From the NCBI RefSeq assembly GCF_050908995.1, contig NC_135120.1:1922001-1986000 (forward strand): DNA of 64,000 bases, written 5' to 3'. Of the stretch, positions 11,472 through 22,183 are shown in pieces; the first letter of the stretch is position 1, and each line of letters opens with the position of its first letter. Source of the stretch: Andrena cerasifolii (lineage: Eukaryota; Arthropoda; Insecta; Hymenoptera; Andrenidae). Under the pieces are notes generated by a model. That model had not been told where the DNA came from and ran no database searches. It worked only from the letters and a program-made list of their open reading frames with translations. Made by a program: the position numbers and the translations under genes.

Positions 11472-13050
11472 TATCCTTAGTGGATGTATTAATAATATAA
11501 AGATTAGCTAACCCATTATTATTGGTAACCAGAGCTTTTCCCATAAGAATTTTAGGATGTAAATTTAATTTAGGTACGTATCCGGTTTTAAGATCTGAGG
11601 CTAGAACTTTAACTTGCACTTGGCATCTTGATCGGTTCGGTATAACTACCTTGCAATTTTCGAATGGTAAAATATAGTCTCCTACTACTACAGCTGATCT
11701 AGAATAGTCTATCTTGGCTCCAATTTCTTTGAAAAAGGTTGTACCTAATAATCCATCCTGTGCGATAGGCATTGTTTCGACAACATGGATCTCTATTTCT
11801 TTGTTTAAAAATTTGATTTTAATATATCCTATAGTAGGAAGAATACTATTGGCTATTCCTTTTAATTCGTACACAGCATCCGTGTAGATTGGAATTTCAG
11901 GAGAAATGACTTCTTGTTTAATTACGCTCAGGTCAGCACCTGTGTCTATCATCATTTGGATTTCAGGTTTGTTAAATTCCGGTCCTGATAAAGTGAGATT
12001 TGGTGACTTTCCAATTCTTAACATCTGCAAATTAAGTGCACCCTGTCTCTGTGCCGGAGTTTCCTGCGTATTATTTGGAACTTTAGACGTTCTAGATCTA
12101 GAGTCTATGATTTTTTCACGATTTCTGTTATTGTTATATATTCTCATACGGCATTGTTCAATAGTATGACCTTTGATTTTACAATATCTACATTCTATTT
12201 GCGATGCTGGTCGCGGTACTGAATTACGTTGTTGATTTATTCGTCTACATTCCTGAATAGTATGTCCCACTCGTCGGCAATGATTACAGAATTTTGGCTG
12301 CCAGGATATTTGCGATATTTGTTTCTCGGGGAGTTGACTACTACAATTCATTGTCGTATGACCATAACCAAAGCAGTTAGTACATCGCACAGAGTATGAG
12401 AAACCTTCCGCGAATCTGTTTCTCATTAAATTTTCTTGATTTTCAGCTTCGGCTTTGATCGCGGCGCTAATAGTACTATCCAACTCGGCGAAATCAACTG
12501 TTCGCATTCTCGCGTAAACCTCCGGTCTCAATCCCGTCAAAAATGTCCGAATAGCATTTATTTCCGCAGTTTGATTATACTGCGTGACATTCTGGGGAAC
12601 TTCCGTTTCATTACACGTTTTTATTTGTTGGAGGATTTCTGAGACACGACTACTGTAATCGACAGTTGCTTCGTTCGGCAGCTGAACGACCCTGGACAAA
12701 TCTCCGTATAATTGAATCGACGAATACAGTGGGGCAAAGCGAGAATTTAGTATTCTAATTAATTCATCTATGGTGTTGTAATCACCATTCAAAACAACTC
12801 GTGAGGCTTGGCCATATAATTTATTCTTAATATTCTGTACTAATCCATACTCGGCGTTTGGTGCGACCATATTTTTCGCGTTTTTGCAACATTTTGTGTA
12901 TTGGTACATTGAAATATTTCGTCCATCGAATGCCGGAACCGTATCTGCGGCATCTCTAATTCTAATCTGCGGGTGGCGCATATTTTCCTGGTCTAAATGC
13001 AGGTTTTGCAGTTCGGCTGCCACCTCGTTTATAAGATCACGTTCAGCCAT
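11472..13050 (-). CDS. Gag and protease of element 1
   Basis: One open frame from ATG 13050. The N-terminal capsid-like part is followed by three CCHC zinc knuckles (CTNCFGYGHTTMNC, CNHCRRVGHTIQEC, CRYCKIKGHTIEQC) that bind the element RNA. A retropepsin follows with the active-site DTGA (MMIDTGADLSVIK) and the late GLLGTTFF turn. Gag forms the particle and the protease matures it. The frame runs directly into the solo LTR at 11471, so the stop at 11467 is supplied by the insertion. The middle zinc knuckles are separated by basic linkers. Gag itself shows no internal break. Confidence 0.88.
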
Positions 13051-13151
13051 GATTGATCTTACTTCGCAATTATCAAAGAAGAAAAATTCTCGTTCTTCGC
13101 TATAGGAGGGTTACTCCCTTGCCACAAAATTCGCGATTTTGCAAATCTACT

Positions 13152-13169
13152 ATCCCACCGCTGCCACCA
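13152..13169 (-). promoter_or_regulatory. Primer binding site, tRNA-Leu type, element 1
   Basis: Read on the minus strand this is TGGTGGCAGCGGTGGGAT, complementary to the 3' end of tRNA-Leu (…CCCACCGCTGCCA plus CCA). It lies 12 nt inside the 5' LTR. The same 18 bases occur in element 2 at 30723-30740. Leucine primers are known from the mdg3/micropia/blastopia side of insect gypsy elements. Confidence 0.8.
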
Positions 13170-13181
13170 AAAATTTCTACC

Positions 13182-14429
13182 TGTAACGGTTTCGAGCGTG
13201 ACGTAACGCTTCTTACAGGATTTCGGGATTGGTTCGAGTGGCGTGCGATAAAGAATTAAAATTCAAGAACAAGAATTTAACTTAATAGTGTTTATTCAGG
13301 AAAACACTTCTACATCATACAAGCAAACATAAATTAACGCTTTATAATTTTAAAGGAATTAGAATAATTAAATAGGTTGCGACTCTCGGTCGGTACTAAG
13401 AAATAAAGTTGATCGTCTTGGGTTGCGACTCTTGGTCGATACAAAAGAACGCCCGTTTGATCGATCAATTTAATATATATAACTTAAATGACTAATAATA
13501 ACGTCTTAGTCGATAGAATGAATTAGATTATGGATAGTGACTCTCGGTCAATATAGAAGGATAATAGGTTTATGTAATAGTTTAGGATTTAGGAATTGAA
13601 TATGTTAAGTTGAGATACGTTTTAAATTGTTCTCCGTTTCATCAGGGGCAGGTTTGCCACCTGGAGTGATCTCAGCCCCACGTTGCTCAGGAGTAATGTA
13701 CTAACCTGAGAATAAGAATTAATAACTTTGCTTCAACTAACTAAGGGGCCTACAAAAGGCGGCTTCCACGGCCTGAACGTCTCGTCAAACTTAGCGACTA
13801 TGGCTTTGGTTGGAACGCTCGACAGAACCGAGGGGCCTACAAAGCGGCTTCCAAAGTTGGAGCATTAATTTATGTTGGGATCAGCTATAAGCTTTAAATG
13901 ATCCTTTTACATTGAATAATTGACTGTTTGAAATAGAATTCTTGACTGGCATCGAATGAAACGAATAGAATAGAATGAATGAATTTCTCTGGGCTATCGT
14001 GCCCGTATTTATACATGTTCTGGATTTTGGGAGCGCACCAATAGGAATGGAGTTCGACTATAACGCGTCAATCATTCTCGACTCGCTCGATCTGTTCTCC
14101 AGCCGGTCTACAGATCGACTGGTTAGTGCGCAGGCGCGCGTGGAACGCTCGATTCTCCCACTCATTGCTATGCATATTTCTCTGCTCTCGATCCTTACTC
14201 TCGCCGATCCGCCGATTGACTGACGATCGCGCATGCGTTCGATTCTCCCACTCTTTCATCGCACTCGCGTCTCGCGATACTCTGAGCTAATTTTAATATT
14301 AATACTAAACACACCTTATAAAAGTAGGATTAATAAGAATATAATAAAAATATAAGTATTTAAGTGCTAAGTATTTAATTGGTTTTATTAATGCGAAAAA
14401 GAAAGGCGCAGTTTTGGAGGTTTGTTACA
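13182..14429 (-). repeat. 5' LTR of element 1
   Basis: A 1248-bp copy of 3222-4475. It should carry the element's promoter. The adjacent CTTG at 14430-14433 is the right copy of the target duplication. Confidence 0.92.
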
Positions 14430-14433
14430 CTTG

Positions 14434-15644
14434 CAAAAACAAAGTATACTGAATTTTAAAGGCGTATGTCAAATAGTTTTCGAAATATTTAATCTAAAAG
14501 TCTTAAAAATTGGAACAAAATCAGCTGCCGCGTCATCACTTAAACTCTAATATCTCGGTTATTTTTAAAGATAATGTCTCCGTCATGGGCTCATTTTAAA
14601 GCTGAAGGAATGCTTTCTCAACCCGCATTTAGAATATTTTGTTTATTGTTAATAAACTTGACAGTAATCGATGTCAAAGTTTCAAATCGCGATTTTATGT
14701 CGTTCCCCTCCACGGTCCAGCTTGAAAAAAATACCCTTCGATTCGTTGAACCCTCAGCTAATAAATGGGTTTTTCAGAAAAGTGGAGAAATTTTGGGAAC
14801 AGTCAACAAAAAATAAAAGTTACGATAGTGCACACCGCTTAGAACTGCACGGATCCCATGGTCAATCCGCACGCACGCTTTTTCAAAACAATCGCCTGGC
14901 GTAGGAAAGTATTTATATACGATGCGACAAAATCAACTATTCGTTCAGTAATAACATGTAAAAAAAAAGGGAGAATCACTAAAAGCTACCTACTATTGCT
15001 AATCTTTTATATGGCAAGCAGATATTTCTATTAGTTTTCTCGAGAATATCGAAACACTGAACGAAAAGTTTGTTTTGTCGCATCGTATATATATACTTTC
15101 CTACGCCAGGCGATTGTTTTGAAAACGCGTGCGTGCGGCCTGACCATGGGATCCGTGCAGTTCCAAGCGGTGTGTACTATCGTAAGTTTTATTTTTTTGT
15201 TGACTGTTCCCAAAATTTCTCCACTTTTTTGAAAAACCCATTTATTAGCTGAGGGTTCAACGAATCGAACGGTATTTTTTTCAAGCTGGACCGTGGAGGG
15301 GAACGACGTAAAATCGCGATTTGAAACTTTGACATCGATTACTGTCAAGTTTATTAACAATAAACAAAATATTCCAAATGCGGGTTGAGAAAGCATTCCT
15401 TCAGTTTTAAAATGAGCCCATGACGGAGACATTATCTTTAAAAATAACCGAGATATTAGAGTTTAAGTGATGACGCGGCAGCTGATTTTGTTCCAATTTT
15501 TAAGACTTTTAGATTAAATATTTCGAAAACTATTTGACATACGCCTTTAAAATTCAGTATACTTTGTTTTTGCAAGGTTATTGACAAGTGCTGTAATTTT
15601 GAAGAGAATCGGTGAAACTAAATTTCCCTCTATCCGTTTTGACG
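14434..15644. repeat. Foldback element (long inverted arms) that hosts element 1
   Basis: The left arm (3149-3221 plus 14434 to about 14951) and the right arm (about 15054-15644) are inverted copies, roughly 590 bp each, with a spacer near 100 bp. The mirrored ORFs of 80 and 133 codons beginning MSPSWAHFK are produced by the arms on both strands and match no family I know. No transposase lies in the spacer and I found no clear target duplication, so the superfamily is open. Confidence 0.8.
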
Positions 15645-15731
15645 CGTTAAAAACAATATTGCGCTGTGTATGAATGTTTTCCGACTTTTTTTTACTTTTA
15701 AATTAAATATGGTTTTTAATTTCTGATTCAG

Positions 15732-16599
15732 GTATCTTACTACAGGAGATTCGTTTAAATCAATTTCTTATAATTACCGAAATGGGCACACCACCGCATC
15801 GGTGATTACACATGAAACGTGCAAGGCAATAGTTCAAACACTAATGCAAGAAGCAATGCCTCTTACAACCGAAGAACAATGGAAAGCAATCATTGCAGAG
15901 TTTTTCCAACGTACAGGGTTCCCAAATTGTATAGGAGCAATAGATGGGAAACATATCCAAATACAAGCTCCAGCAAATAGTGGAAGTTTGTATTTCAATT
16001 ACAAAAAAACATTTTCCACAATGCTGCTGGCACTGGTGGACACCCAGTATAATTTTATCGCGGTGGATGTGGGAAGTTACGGGAAAAATAGCGACGGTGC
16101 CATACTAACTCACTCCAATTTACGGGAGGCATTGGAAAACGGCACATTCCGTTTACCCCCCGATGAGCCTCTGCCGGGCACTTCGGTATCAGCACCGTAC
16201 GTTATTGTAGGGGATGAGGCATTTCCCCTAAAAAGATATCTTATGAGGCCATTTCCGGGACCCCAATTAACTACAGACGAAAAAAGTAACTTCAACTATC
16301 GGTTGACTATAGCCAGGCGTTATGTTGAAAATGCATTTGGCATTTTGTCTCAAAAATTTAGAATATTCAATAGACGAATTCAATCGACCCCCGACCACGT
16401 CGACTACATTGTGATGGCGACGTGTATCTTACACAATTGTATCCGAAAAAAAGAGGTATGCGTTGCACCCGCTACCAATCGAACACCAGCATCAAATACT
16501 GTACACCCGAGAGTGATCGCGTTAGAAGAAGGAAATGCAGCGCATCTGCAACCTTTTAAAATTAGAGATGCGTTTGCAAGTTACTTACTTACATCCTAA
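15732..16599 (+). CDS. HARBI1-type transposase, exon 2 (DDE domain)
   Basis: Carries the whole catalytic domain of the Harbinger transposase (DDE_Tnp_4 type), which excises and reinserts the element in the nucleus. Counted in the spliced protein, the acidic triad is visible at about residues 172 (CIGAIDGKHI), 262 (YVIVGDEAFPLK) and 300 (ARRYVENAFGI). The family's S-D-G/A stretch (GKNSDGAIL) lies between. The acceptor is CAG at 15729-15731 and the phase matches exon 1. The frame is intact to the TAA at 16597-16599. Length (389 aa) fits the family. The catalytic centre looks intact; whether the 14-kb intron is still spliced is unknown. Confidence 0.9.
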
Positions 16600-17188
16600 G
16601 TGATTTATGCGAGTGGCATTGGGTGGTGTAAATAGCTTTTTTGTGAATGAAATTGTAGGGGAGGATTGAAGGTCAAGTTCATTTGTTTAAATGAAATATC
16701 ATACATATTTACTCATAATATGATGGTGTTTGTTAAGAACGTGCGCAACGTTGTGTCGCATAAGGTAATTCAGTGTAGTACAAGGTTATACATTAATGAC
16801 ATCCTATGGAGACAGGGCAACGCAAATCGTGGATCGTCGCGTAGGTAAAACCCTACGTGACCGTGCAATGTACTCTACATATGTACTATGACCTTGTACT
16901 ACATGTAATGACTTTATGTGGCACACCGTTGCACTCGTCTTAACAAACACCATCATATGAATAAAGATGTATAATATTGCATTGAACAAATAAACTTGAC
17001 CTTCAAATCGTCCCTACAATTTCATGCACAAACAAACTACTTACACCATACAAAATCCTATACCTTTAACGTCCTACGGGATGTACGAGACATCCAGCGT
17101 TTATAGTTAAAACAAGCCCACTGTATATATATGTATATATATTTAATATTAAGTTAATTAAGTATATATGTAAGTAATTCACACATAC

Positions 17189-17396
17189 CTGGCATGTCCA
17201 AGGTTATCCCAATTTGTTTCCACACTTTCATTTTATGTTTGTGGTCAATATAGCGTGGATCCGATATGTCATACAACACTGTGTACTGCCTCACGAGCGC
17301 AATCAATTTTTCGTCGAACAATGTGCTCACACTTCCGTTAAATGCAACCGGTTGATACACTTTATAACTCGGAAGTAGACTGACTTGGTGCTCCAA
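17189..17396 (-). CDS. MADF-domain Harbinger partner protein, first recognised exon
   Basis: Encodes the first half of a MADF domain (DEKLIALVRQYTVLYDIS, then HKMKVWKQIGITLDM). It ends at a strong donor, CCAG then GTATGT. It joins 2339-2877 in phase, giving a protein of about 250 residues. The apparent start at 17396 is a TTG. The frame is open a little further upstream with no ATG, so the true start probably lies in an unseen upstream exon or has been lost. It lies beyond transposase exon 2 on the opposite strand. Confidence 0.72.
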
Positions 17397-17399
17397 GTC

Positions 17400-19387
17400 A
17401 CCCGACCTCGTAAGTTTCCATTTTCCTATGGTACTTCTAATTGGTCATTTACCTGAATGGAAAAAACCAATCACGGTTGCCGATTTCGAAACCCCCCTTG
17501 TTTTACTCATTCGACGCGCTTCTTCGAGTCGGGGCGGGGGACAACGAGCACCTTCGGAAGATATAGCCATAAAAACGAAGATAGGATAGTCCCAAAGTCG
17601 CACGATTAACTTTAAGCCATTAGTATTGCAAAATGGGTCAGATCGACCATACAACATTTTGGCTCATTTATTAAGCCTCTCTGCGTACCCTGTGAATATT
17701 TCTCAAAATATTGGTTACGGCTTGTATAGTTACTCTTATGTTTGCATGTATTGAATGTTTGCATTTTGTCTTTAAGTGTAATTTGTACATTTATATGTAT
17801 TATATGTGTGCGTATACGTTTTTTCATATCATTGCTTATTAATTTTTGGAAATGTAACATTCCCCGGAGAAACTTTTATTTATGTACCTGTGACAGATTA
17901 CCAAGCATTCTCTCAGTGGTATCGATTGTTTCTACTTGGGGTGAAATTATACAATTCGCCCCGCTTTTGCAGAAACATCAATAAAAGATAAAAAAAAATA
18001 GTAATTCTTTAATTTTTTTCCGGAACATCCACTCGAAAACCGTGTAAACATACAAAATCTTTATTTTTATGATTTAAAATGTATTAATTTATGATAAACT
18101 CTATAACTTTATAGTTAATCTATAGTTTTAGGTATAACTATTGCAAATAAAATATAAAAAAAATATATATTATACATATAAGAGAAAATATTTTATTAGA
18201 TAACATGAGAATTACGGAAAATAATCAAATATAAATATAATATCGTAAAAGAAGGATAGATTAATACAGTTTGTTTATTATTTTATGAACAATAAGCGAG
18301 CCGGAATCACCCGCTGGCTGGAATTACCCCGCTTTCTTTTAAATTGAGGTGAAAATGTTGCCTCATTAACACTAACGAAATGGTTTAATATTTTGTACAG
18401 GTATAATTACATATACTCGCAAAAGTGGTGTACATATTTGTATGTTGAAGTAGGGGCGCCTTTGCGGAATCCCCTTGGCGTGACTCACGATGGGGAATTC
18501 CGGTCGTTCGAAAAGGTGAGTTATAAAGTTGGTGACCTACTGCCACCTTGGGAAGAGATCGTAAAGTAATTTAGGCTCGACACTCGCAGCACGGCGCGAA
18601 ATCTTAACGGACCGCGAGGGTCTATCATAAAGTGTACGCTGTAATATCTGCAATGACCTGCCTATGGAATATTAGGCTTCCTTTGTCTCTCCGCGAGGCG
18701 TATTGATGTTGGATAGTACCTACTCTGAGTCCGCTATTGTCCCGAGCCTAGTGGGTCTCAATCCCAAAAAGTAGCGAAAAAATTAAACATACTATCAGAG
18801 CCCTAATTCCGAGTGTTCGTTTCTCGCTTCTTTCTGGCCGAAGGGGGGAGCGAGATGGAACGCTTTGCGTGTCGCGCACGTAAAGGACGGTGTGTCACGG
18901 CGTCCGAGAGACGGAGCGAGACAAAACATCAACGCGTATGTCTCGTATCGCCTTCGCTCGCTTTCGTTGCATTTCGCTCTCGCTTTCGCCGGACAAAAGT
19001 AAGACAGAAATGATAGCGAAAAGCCCACATCGTGTGCACCAAACCGAACCCACAGGGAGAAAATACTATATTTAGTACTGGATCTGAAGAAATCGATATA
19101 AAGTTTAAAACCTCTTCGAGTTTACTTTAAAATGACTGTATCTGCGCGGAAAATGTTCGCAAAAAATATTTAAAAAAAGCATTTCAATGCTTGAAGTTCC
19201 TGCTTTTTTCATCTAGGACTCAATATTTTTTCATCCATTATGGGACTGTTTTATCAAGATGAAGCGCAGGAAACGAAGTTTCAAAACTTTGTATCTATAT
19301 AGTTGGAACGTATGCACCGACATTGTTATCCAATCTCTTCGCAATGACAAACATGTACTTTAATAACTGGTATGTATTAGAACTGCC
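17400..19387. other. Non-coding right interior of the Harbinger
   Basis: No convincing gene. AT-rich around 18000-18300 and GC-richer at 18800-19030. Segment 18695-18775 resembles 1740-1815 (GATGTTGGATA...GTAGCG), so it probably holds an old small repeat. It should include the 5' end of the MADF gene. Confidence 0.4.
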
Positions 19388-20034
19388 TAAAGTGCAGTTT
19401 TTGAATTACTTCTCCAGAAGCCAAACAGTTGAATGAATAGCGTCTTATCGCTAGCTTCTGTGATTTTTTTTATTTGTAGGCTATTAAAGATAAATTGAGG
19501 TTACATTTAACCTCTTTTCTCAACCAGTGGTGTACATAATCGTATTTTAAAATATACGTCTAAGTTTATTTTCGTTTAATATTTGGGATAATAAGATAGT
19601 AGAGATATTGAGGGACAATGCAGTATTTGGCCATATTAAATCTTCCTCTGAAAGCTAACGAGAAGAGCATCTGTCGCTGCAGAAAGGTGAGATGGTTAAG
19701 TTAGGATTTTTTTTATATTTCTTATTATTATTTTTTTATTTAGTTTATTTATTCACTTTTGTATTTATTTGCCCTACTAATCGCCAGTAGGTAGATCGAC
19801 CGCGTCTCTCGCATTTACCCTACGTGTTGGGAGCATAAAATCCAGCAGCGTTGCACTTCGACAGGGCACGGACTCGGTCCGTCCGTCTAGTCGTCTCAAC
19901 GAGTGGCCTCCGAGCCCGGGCCCAGCGGGGAGCCTCCGAGCTTCCACCGAGCTTGGCGGAAACTTGCCGACGCCGACCGTTAGCATACTATAGAGGCTCG
20001 GAAGGCTCGGCTCGGTCGCTGTATAAACCGACCT
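19388..20034 (-). repeat. Right terminal inverted repeat of the Harbinger
   Basis: Reverse complement of 233-880. It ends at 20034 with CGACCT, followed by the TTA duplication 20035-20037, after which the P-type transposase exon resumes. Confidence 0.92.
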
Positions 20035-20252
20035 TTATGTGTTGCCCAGATATTGCCACTAAAAAAATTCGTTCTATTACATGCTTATAAAAGGAATGAA
20101 GTAAAAAAACCATGTAAATACTTACTGAATTGCTTCCCTTCTGCTAAACAGATTGCTTCACTTTCGGCAAGAAAGTTATTAATACAGACAACATTTGTTG
20201 CACCTTGGTCACAGACTGTTGCAACAATCTCAAAACCTGCTGCCGTTACAGC
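20035..20252 (-). pseudogene. P-element/THAP9-type transposase, two exons upstream of the Harbinger break
   Basis: Exon 20126-20252 encodes AGFEIVATVCDQGATN, the family's V-C-D-Q-G block whose aspartate is catalytic in the RNase H-like fold. It ends at a good donor (TTCA then GTAAGT). A 67-bp intron (20059-20125) ends TTTTTTTAG. The next exon (20058 down to 20035) continues in phase into 1-232. On the other side the exon starts right at the CAGC duplication of element 2. The base before it (CTTAG at 32513 upward) looks like its acceptor, so element 2 landed at the exon's first bases. Upstream exons are not found; the P element is 5'-truncated. Confidence 0.8.
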
Positions 20253-20303
20253 TGTTACGTGCCGCGGCCTTTTTAGTGTTCGAGCGGCGCGTTTTAAATA
20301 GCC

Positions 20304-20349
20304 AAATTCTGATTAGGGATATCCCACAGTCGTTAGACTATCAGAATTT
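20304..20349. repeat. Three-stem hairpin motif, copy a
   Basis: Outer stem AAATTCTGAT / ATCAGAATTT (10 bp, perfect), then TA, the palindrome GGGATATCCC, AC, and inner hairpin AGTC-gtta-GACT. The same copy lies in the other LTR at 30796-30841. Confidence 0.8.
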
Positions 20350-20645
20350 CCTATCGTTACGTATAGAATGGCAAGGAGGCTCGCCGCAGTCGTAACAGTC
20401 AATTATTTAAATTTTAAATGTCTAAGTACCTTATCAGATGGATAAGGGGTAGATTTTGGGATCGTTGGTGCTCTAGTCCCGTACGGGTCTTTTCAATGGA
20501 ATCAGATAGGTAATTGATGAGTAGAATTTAATAGTAAATAAAGTTTTAATGATTAAATAATGAATGGATGTAAAACATTTAACAGAACTGAATATGAACA
20601 AATCAATCAATAATTTACAAAGAATAGACGTTTGTGAAATCGGTA

Positions 20646-20693
20646 TAATTCCTGACTAGGGGAATCCCACAGTCGTTTGACTGTCAGAAATTA
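20646..20693. repeat. Three-stem hairpin motif, copy b
   Basis: Outer stem TAATT-c-CTGAC / GTCAG-a-AATTA, then TA, GGGGAATCCC, AC, and inner hairpin AGTC-gttt-GACT. Repeated in the other LTR at 31138-31185. Confidence 0.8.
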
Positions 20694-21430
20694 TCGTTAG
20701 GTACGAATTAATTATAACGGTGTATTTTCGTGTACAAAAAGAGATAAGATGTGCAACTCACCAGACAGTCACAATAATCGAATTGACAATATGCTTTAAA
20801 TTTGCTTTTTGAGTTTTGGAAAACTTTCTGGATCGCTGATAAACCTTGAAGCTTGTGTAGTTCTGAGTCGCTGATAAACCTGAATCAGAAAAGAGGATGA
20901 AACGCGAACACGCACACACTTGGTTATCGTTTTGAATAGTACTGAGTTGAATTATGAAATGAAACTGAATAATAATAATTTTAACTAGTAGATACAATAA
21001 AAATTTGGATTAAATCGTTAACAGAATAAATAGTTTCGAAGTTATTAGAATATTTGTTTCGCAAAGTTGAGTCTTTCACGCGGTTACACAGTAGACCGGA
21101 GAACTCTAGCTCTATAAGACTTCGCGGACCCAATGACACGCACCTCACGATTTATCGTCACAGAGTGTCGCAGCTTCACGCTCTCGGCAGCGACCACAGT
21201 GGGTCCGTACCGAAAATGCTTACGCTGCATTTTATCGCTCGGCCGCGTTACCATGGGCCCGTCTACTTAACGAGGCGGTGTGTGTGTGCGTTTTCACGTC
21301 CATCCATCAGACTCCCGATTCAAATATATGATCAATCTTTACGGAATATTCATACTCACAGGAAAACATGACGTCTCACATACAATTTCGCACAGCTAAA
21401 GGTCCTCCCTTAATGTTCATGATTTCATAT

Positions 21431-21484
21431 ACACAATTTCTGACTAGGGGAATCCCACAGTCGGTTGACTATCAGAAATTGTGT
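21431..21484. repeat. Three-stem hairpin motif, copy c
   Basis: Outer stem ACACAATTTCTGA / TCAGAAATTGTGT (13 bp, perfect), TA, GGGGAATCCC, AC, inner hairpin AGTC-ggtt-GACT. Repeated in the other LTR at 31923-31976. Confidence 0.82.
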
Positions 21485-22016
21485 TGGGTATTCAAATTTT
21501 AACAACAATTTTTAATTAATTACTAATTCACACATGCGACAAGATCGTGGGAAGGCGCGGTTCCCTGCACCGGATGTAGAGCATACAATTTCGTCAGTCT
21601 TCTAAGAAATGATCCAGTCTGCGCATTCCCGCTGTAGCCGTTACTGATTATGTTACAATGTTTAACGCGACGGTCAGAGGTGTGCTCAACGAGGGTTCTC
21701 CCACAATGCTGCAAAGCATTGTTGAAACGCAACCCTGCCGCTTACATAAAACGGATTCGGCACAGAAGGAGAATCACTGGGTCTTTCCGAACGCGACTCT
21801 CTGGTGAGAACGCCGCTGCGTCAGCACCGCCTTATCTGTATCGCGGGACGGCAGTACGTTGAGACGACGACGTTCCAAGAAAAGGGGTTTTTGTTCTATC
21901 AAAAATATTATTAATTAATAGGCAGGAGTATGATCTACGAGGGATTTCCTATAACGCTAGGCGTTGTTGATGCATACCCTGACTTAAAAGAAAAATTTTA
22001 CGTTCCGAACGTAACA

Positions 22017-22054
22017 TCCCTCCCTCCTTGGAACCATCGTCGTCCCCGACGATG
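22017..22054 (-). promoter_or_regulatory. Polypurine tract and hairpin next to the 3' LTR, element 2
   Basis: On the minus strand CCAAGGAGGGAGGGA runs up to the LTR. Beside it is an 8-bp stem (22035-22042 with 22047-22054) closing a 4-nt loop, the same geometry as at 4493-4512 but with a different stem sequence. Confidence 0.68.
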
Positions 22055-22120
22055 TATACTGAAGGTATAAGGTACGGTAGCGCTTATGATCGTATATGTA
22101 TATGGACGTACAGGCTCAGG

Positions 22121-22171
22121 TTGCATTGGACTAGGGAATTCCCATAATGTTTGCACATTGACGCAATGCAA
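22121..22171. repeat. Three-stem hairpin motif, copy e (fully different stems)
   Basis: Outer stem TTGCATTG / CAATGCAA, then GACTA, the palindrome GGGAATTCCC, and inner hairpin AATGT-ttgc-ACATT. Both paired stems differ in sequence from copies a-d, yet the layout is the same. It lies between the 3' LTR and the third ORF. Confidence 0.72.
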
Positions 22172-22183
22172 TCCCGTTACAAT

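Larger units (their letters stand above)
3222..14429 (-). mobile_element. Ty3/gypsy LTR retrotransposon, element 1 (minus orientation)
   Basis: Direct LTRs lie at 3222-4475 and 13182-14429, both TGTAACGG...GTTTGTTACA, flanked by the 4-bp duplication CTTG. The order on the minus strand is 5' LTR, tRNA-Leu-like primer site, gag-protease, RT-RNase H, integrase, third ORF, hairpin and purine tract, 3' LTR; RT before integrase fits Ty3/gypsy. The LTRs differ by several substitutions and small indels (for example 3344-3352 against 13309-13317), so it is older than element 2. Pol is interrupted by a solo LTR (9661-11471) and carries a frameshift and a stop. Confidence 0.93.
233..20034 (+). mobile_element. 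Harbinger (PIF/Harbinger) DNA transposon, enlarged by nested insertions
   Basis: It is bounded by inverted repeats of about 648 bp and flanked by the 3-bp duplication TTA (230-232 and 20035-20037), the TWA-type target of this superfamily. The tips begin AGGTCGGTTTATACAG. It encodes the two expected products, a HARBI1-type DDE transposase (plus strand) and a MADF-domain DNA-binding partner (minus strand). Without the nested foldback element, LTR element 1 and the solo LTR, the Harbinger itself would be roughly 7 kb. It sits inside a P-type transposase exon, which proves it is an insertion. Confidence 0.9.
20253..22016 (-). repeat. 3' LTR of element 2
   Basis: Starts TGTTACGTGCC and ends CGAACGTAACA. 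It holds three copies of a three-stem hairpin motif (20304-20349, 20646-20693, 21431-21484). Small ORFs in it recur identically in the other LTR and are not supported as genes. Confidence 0.94.

Noticed and set aside
14574..15432. Protein gene beginning MSPSWAHFK
   Set aside because: Present as mirrored ORFs in both arms of the foldback element; no homology recognised.
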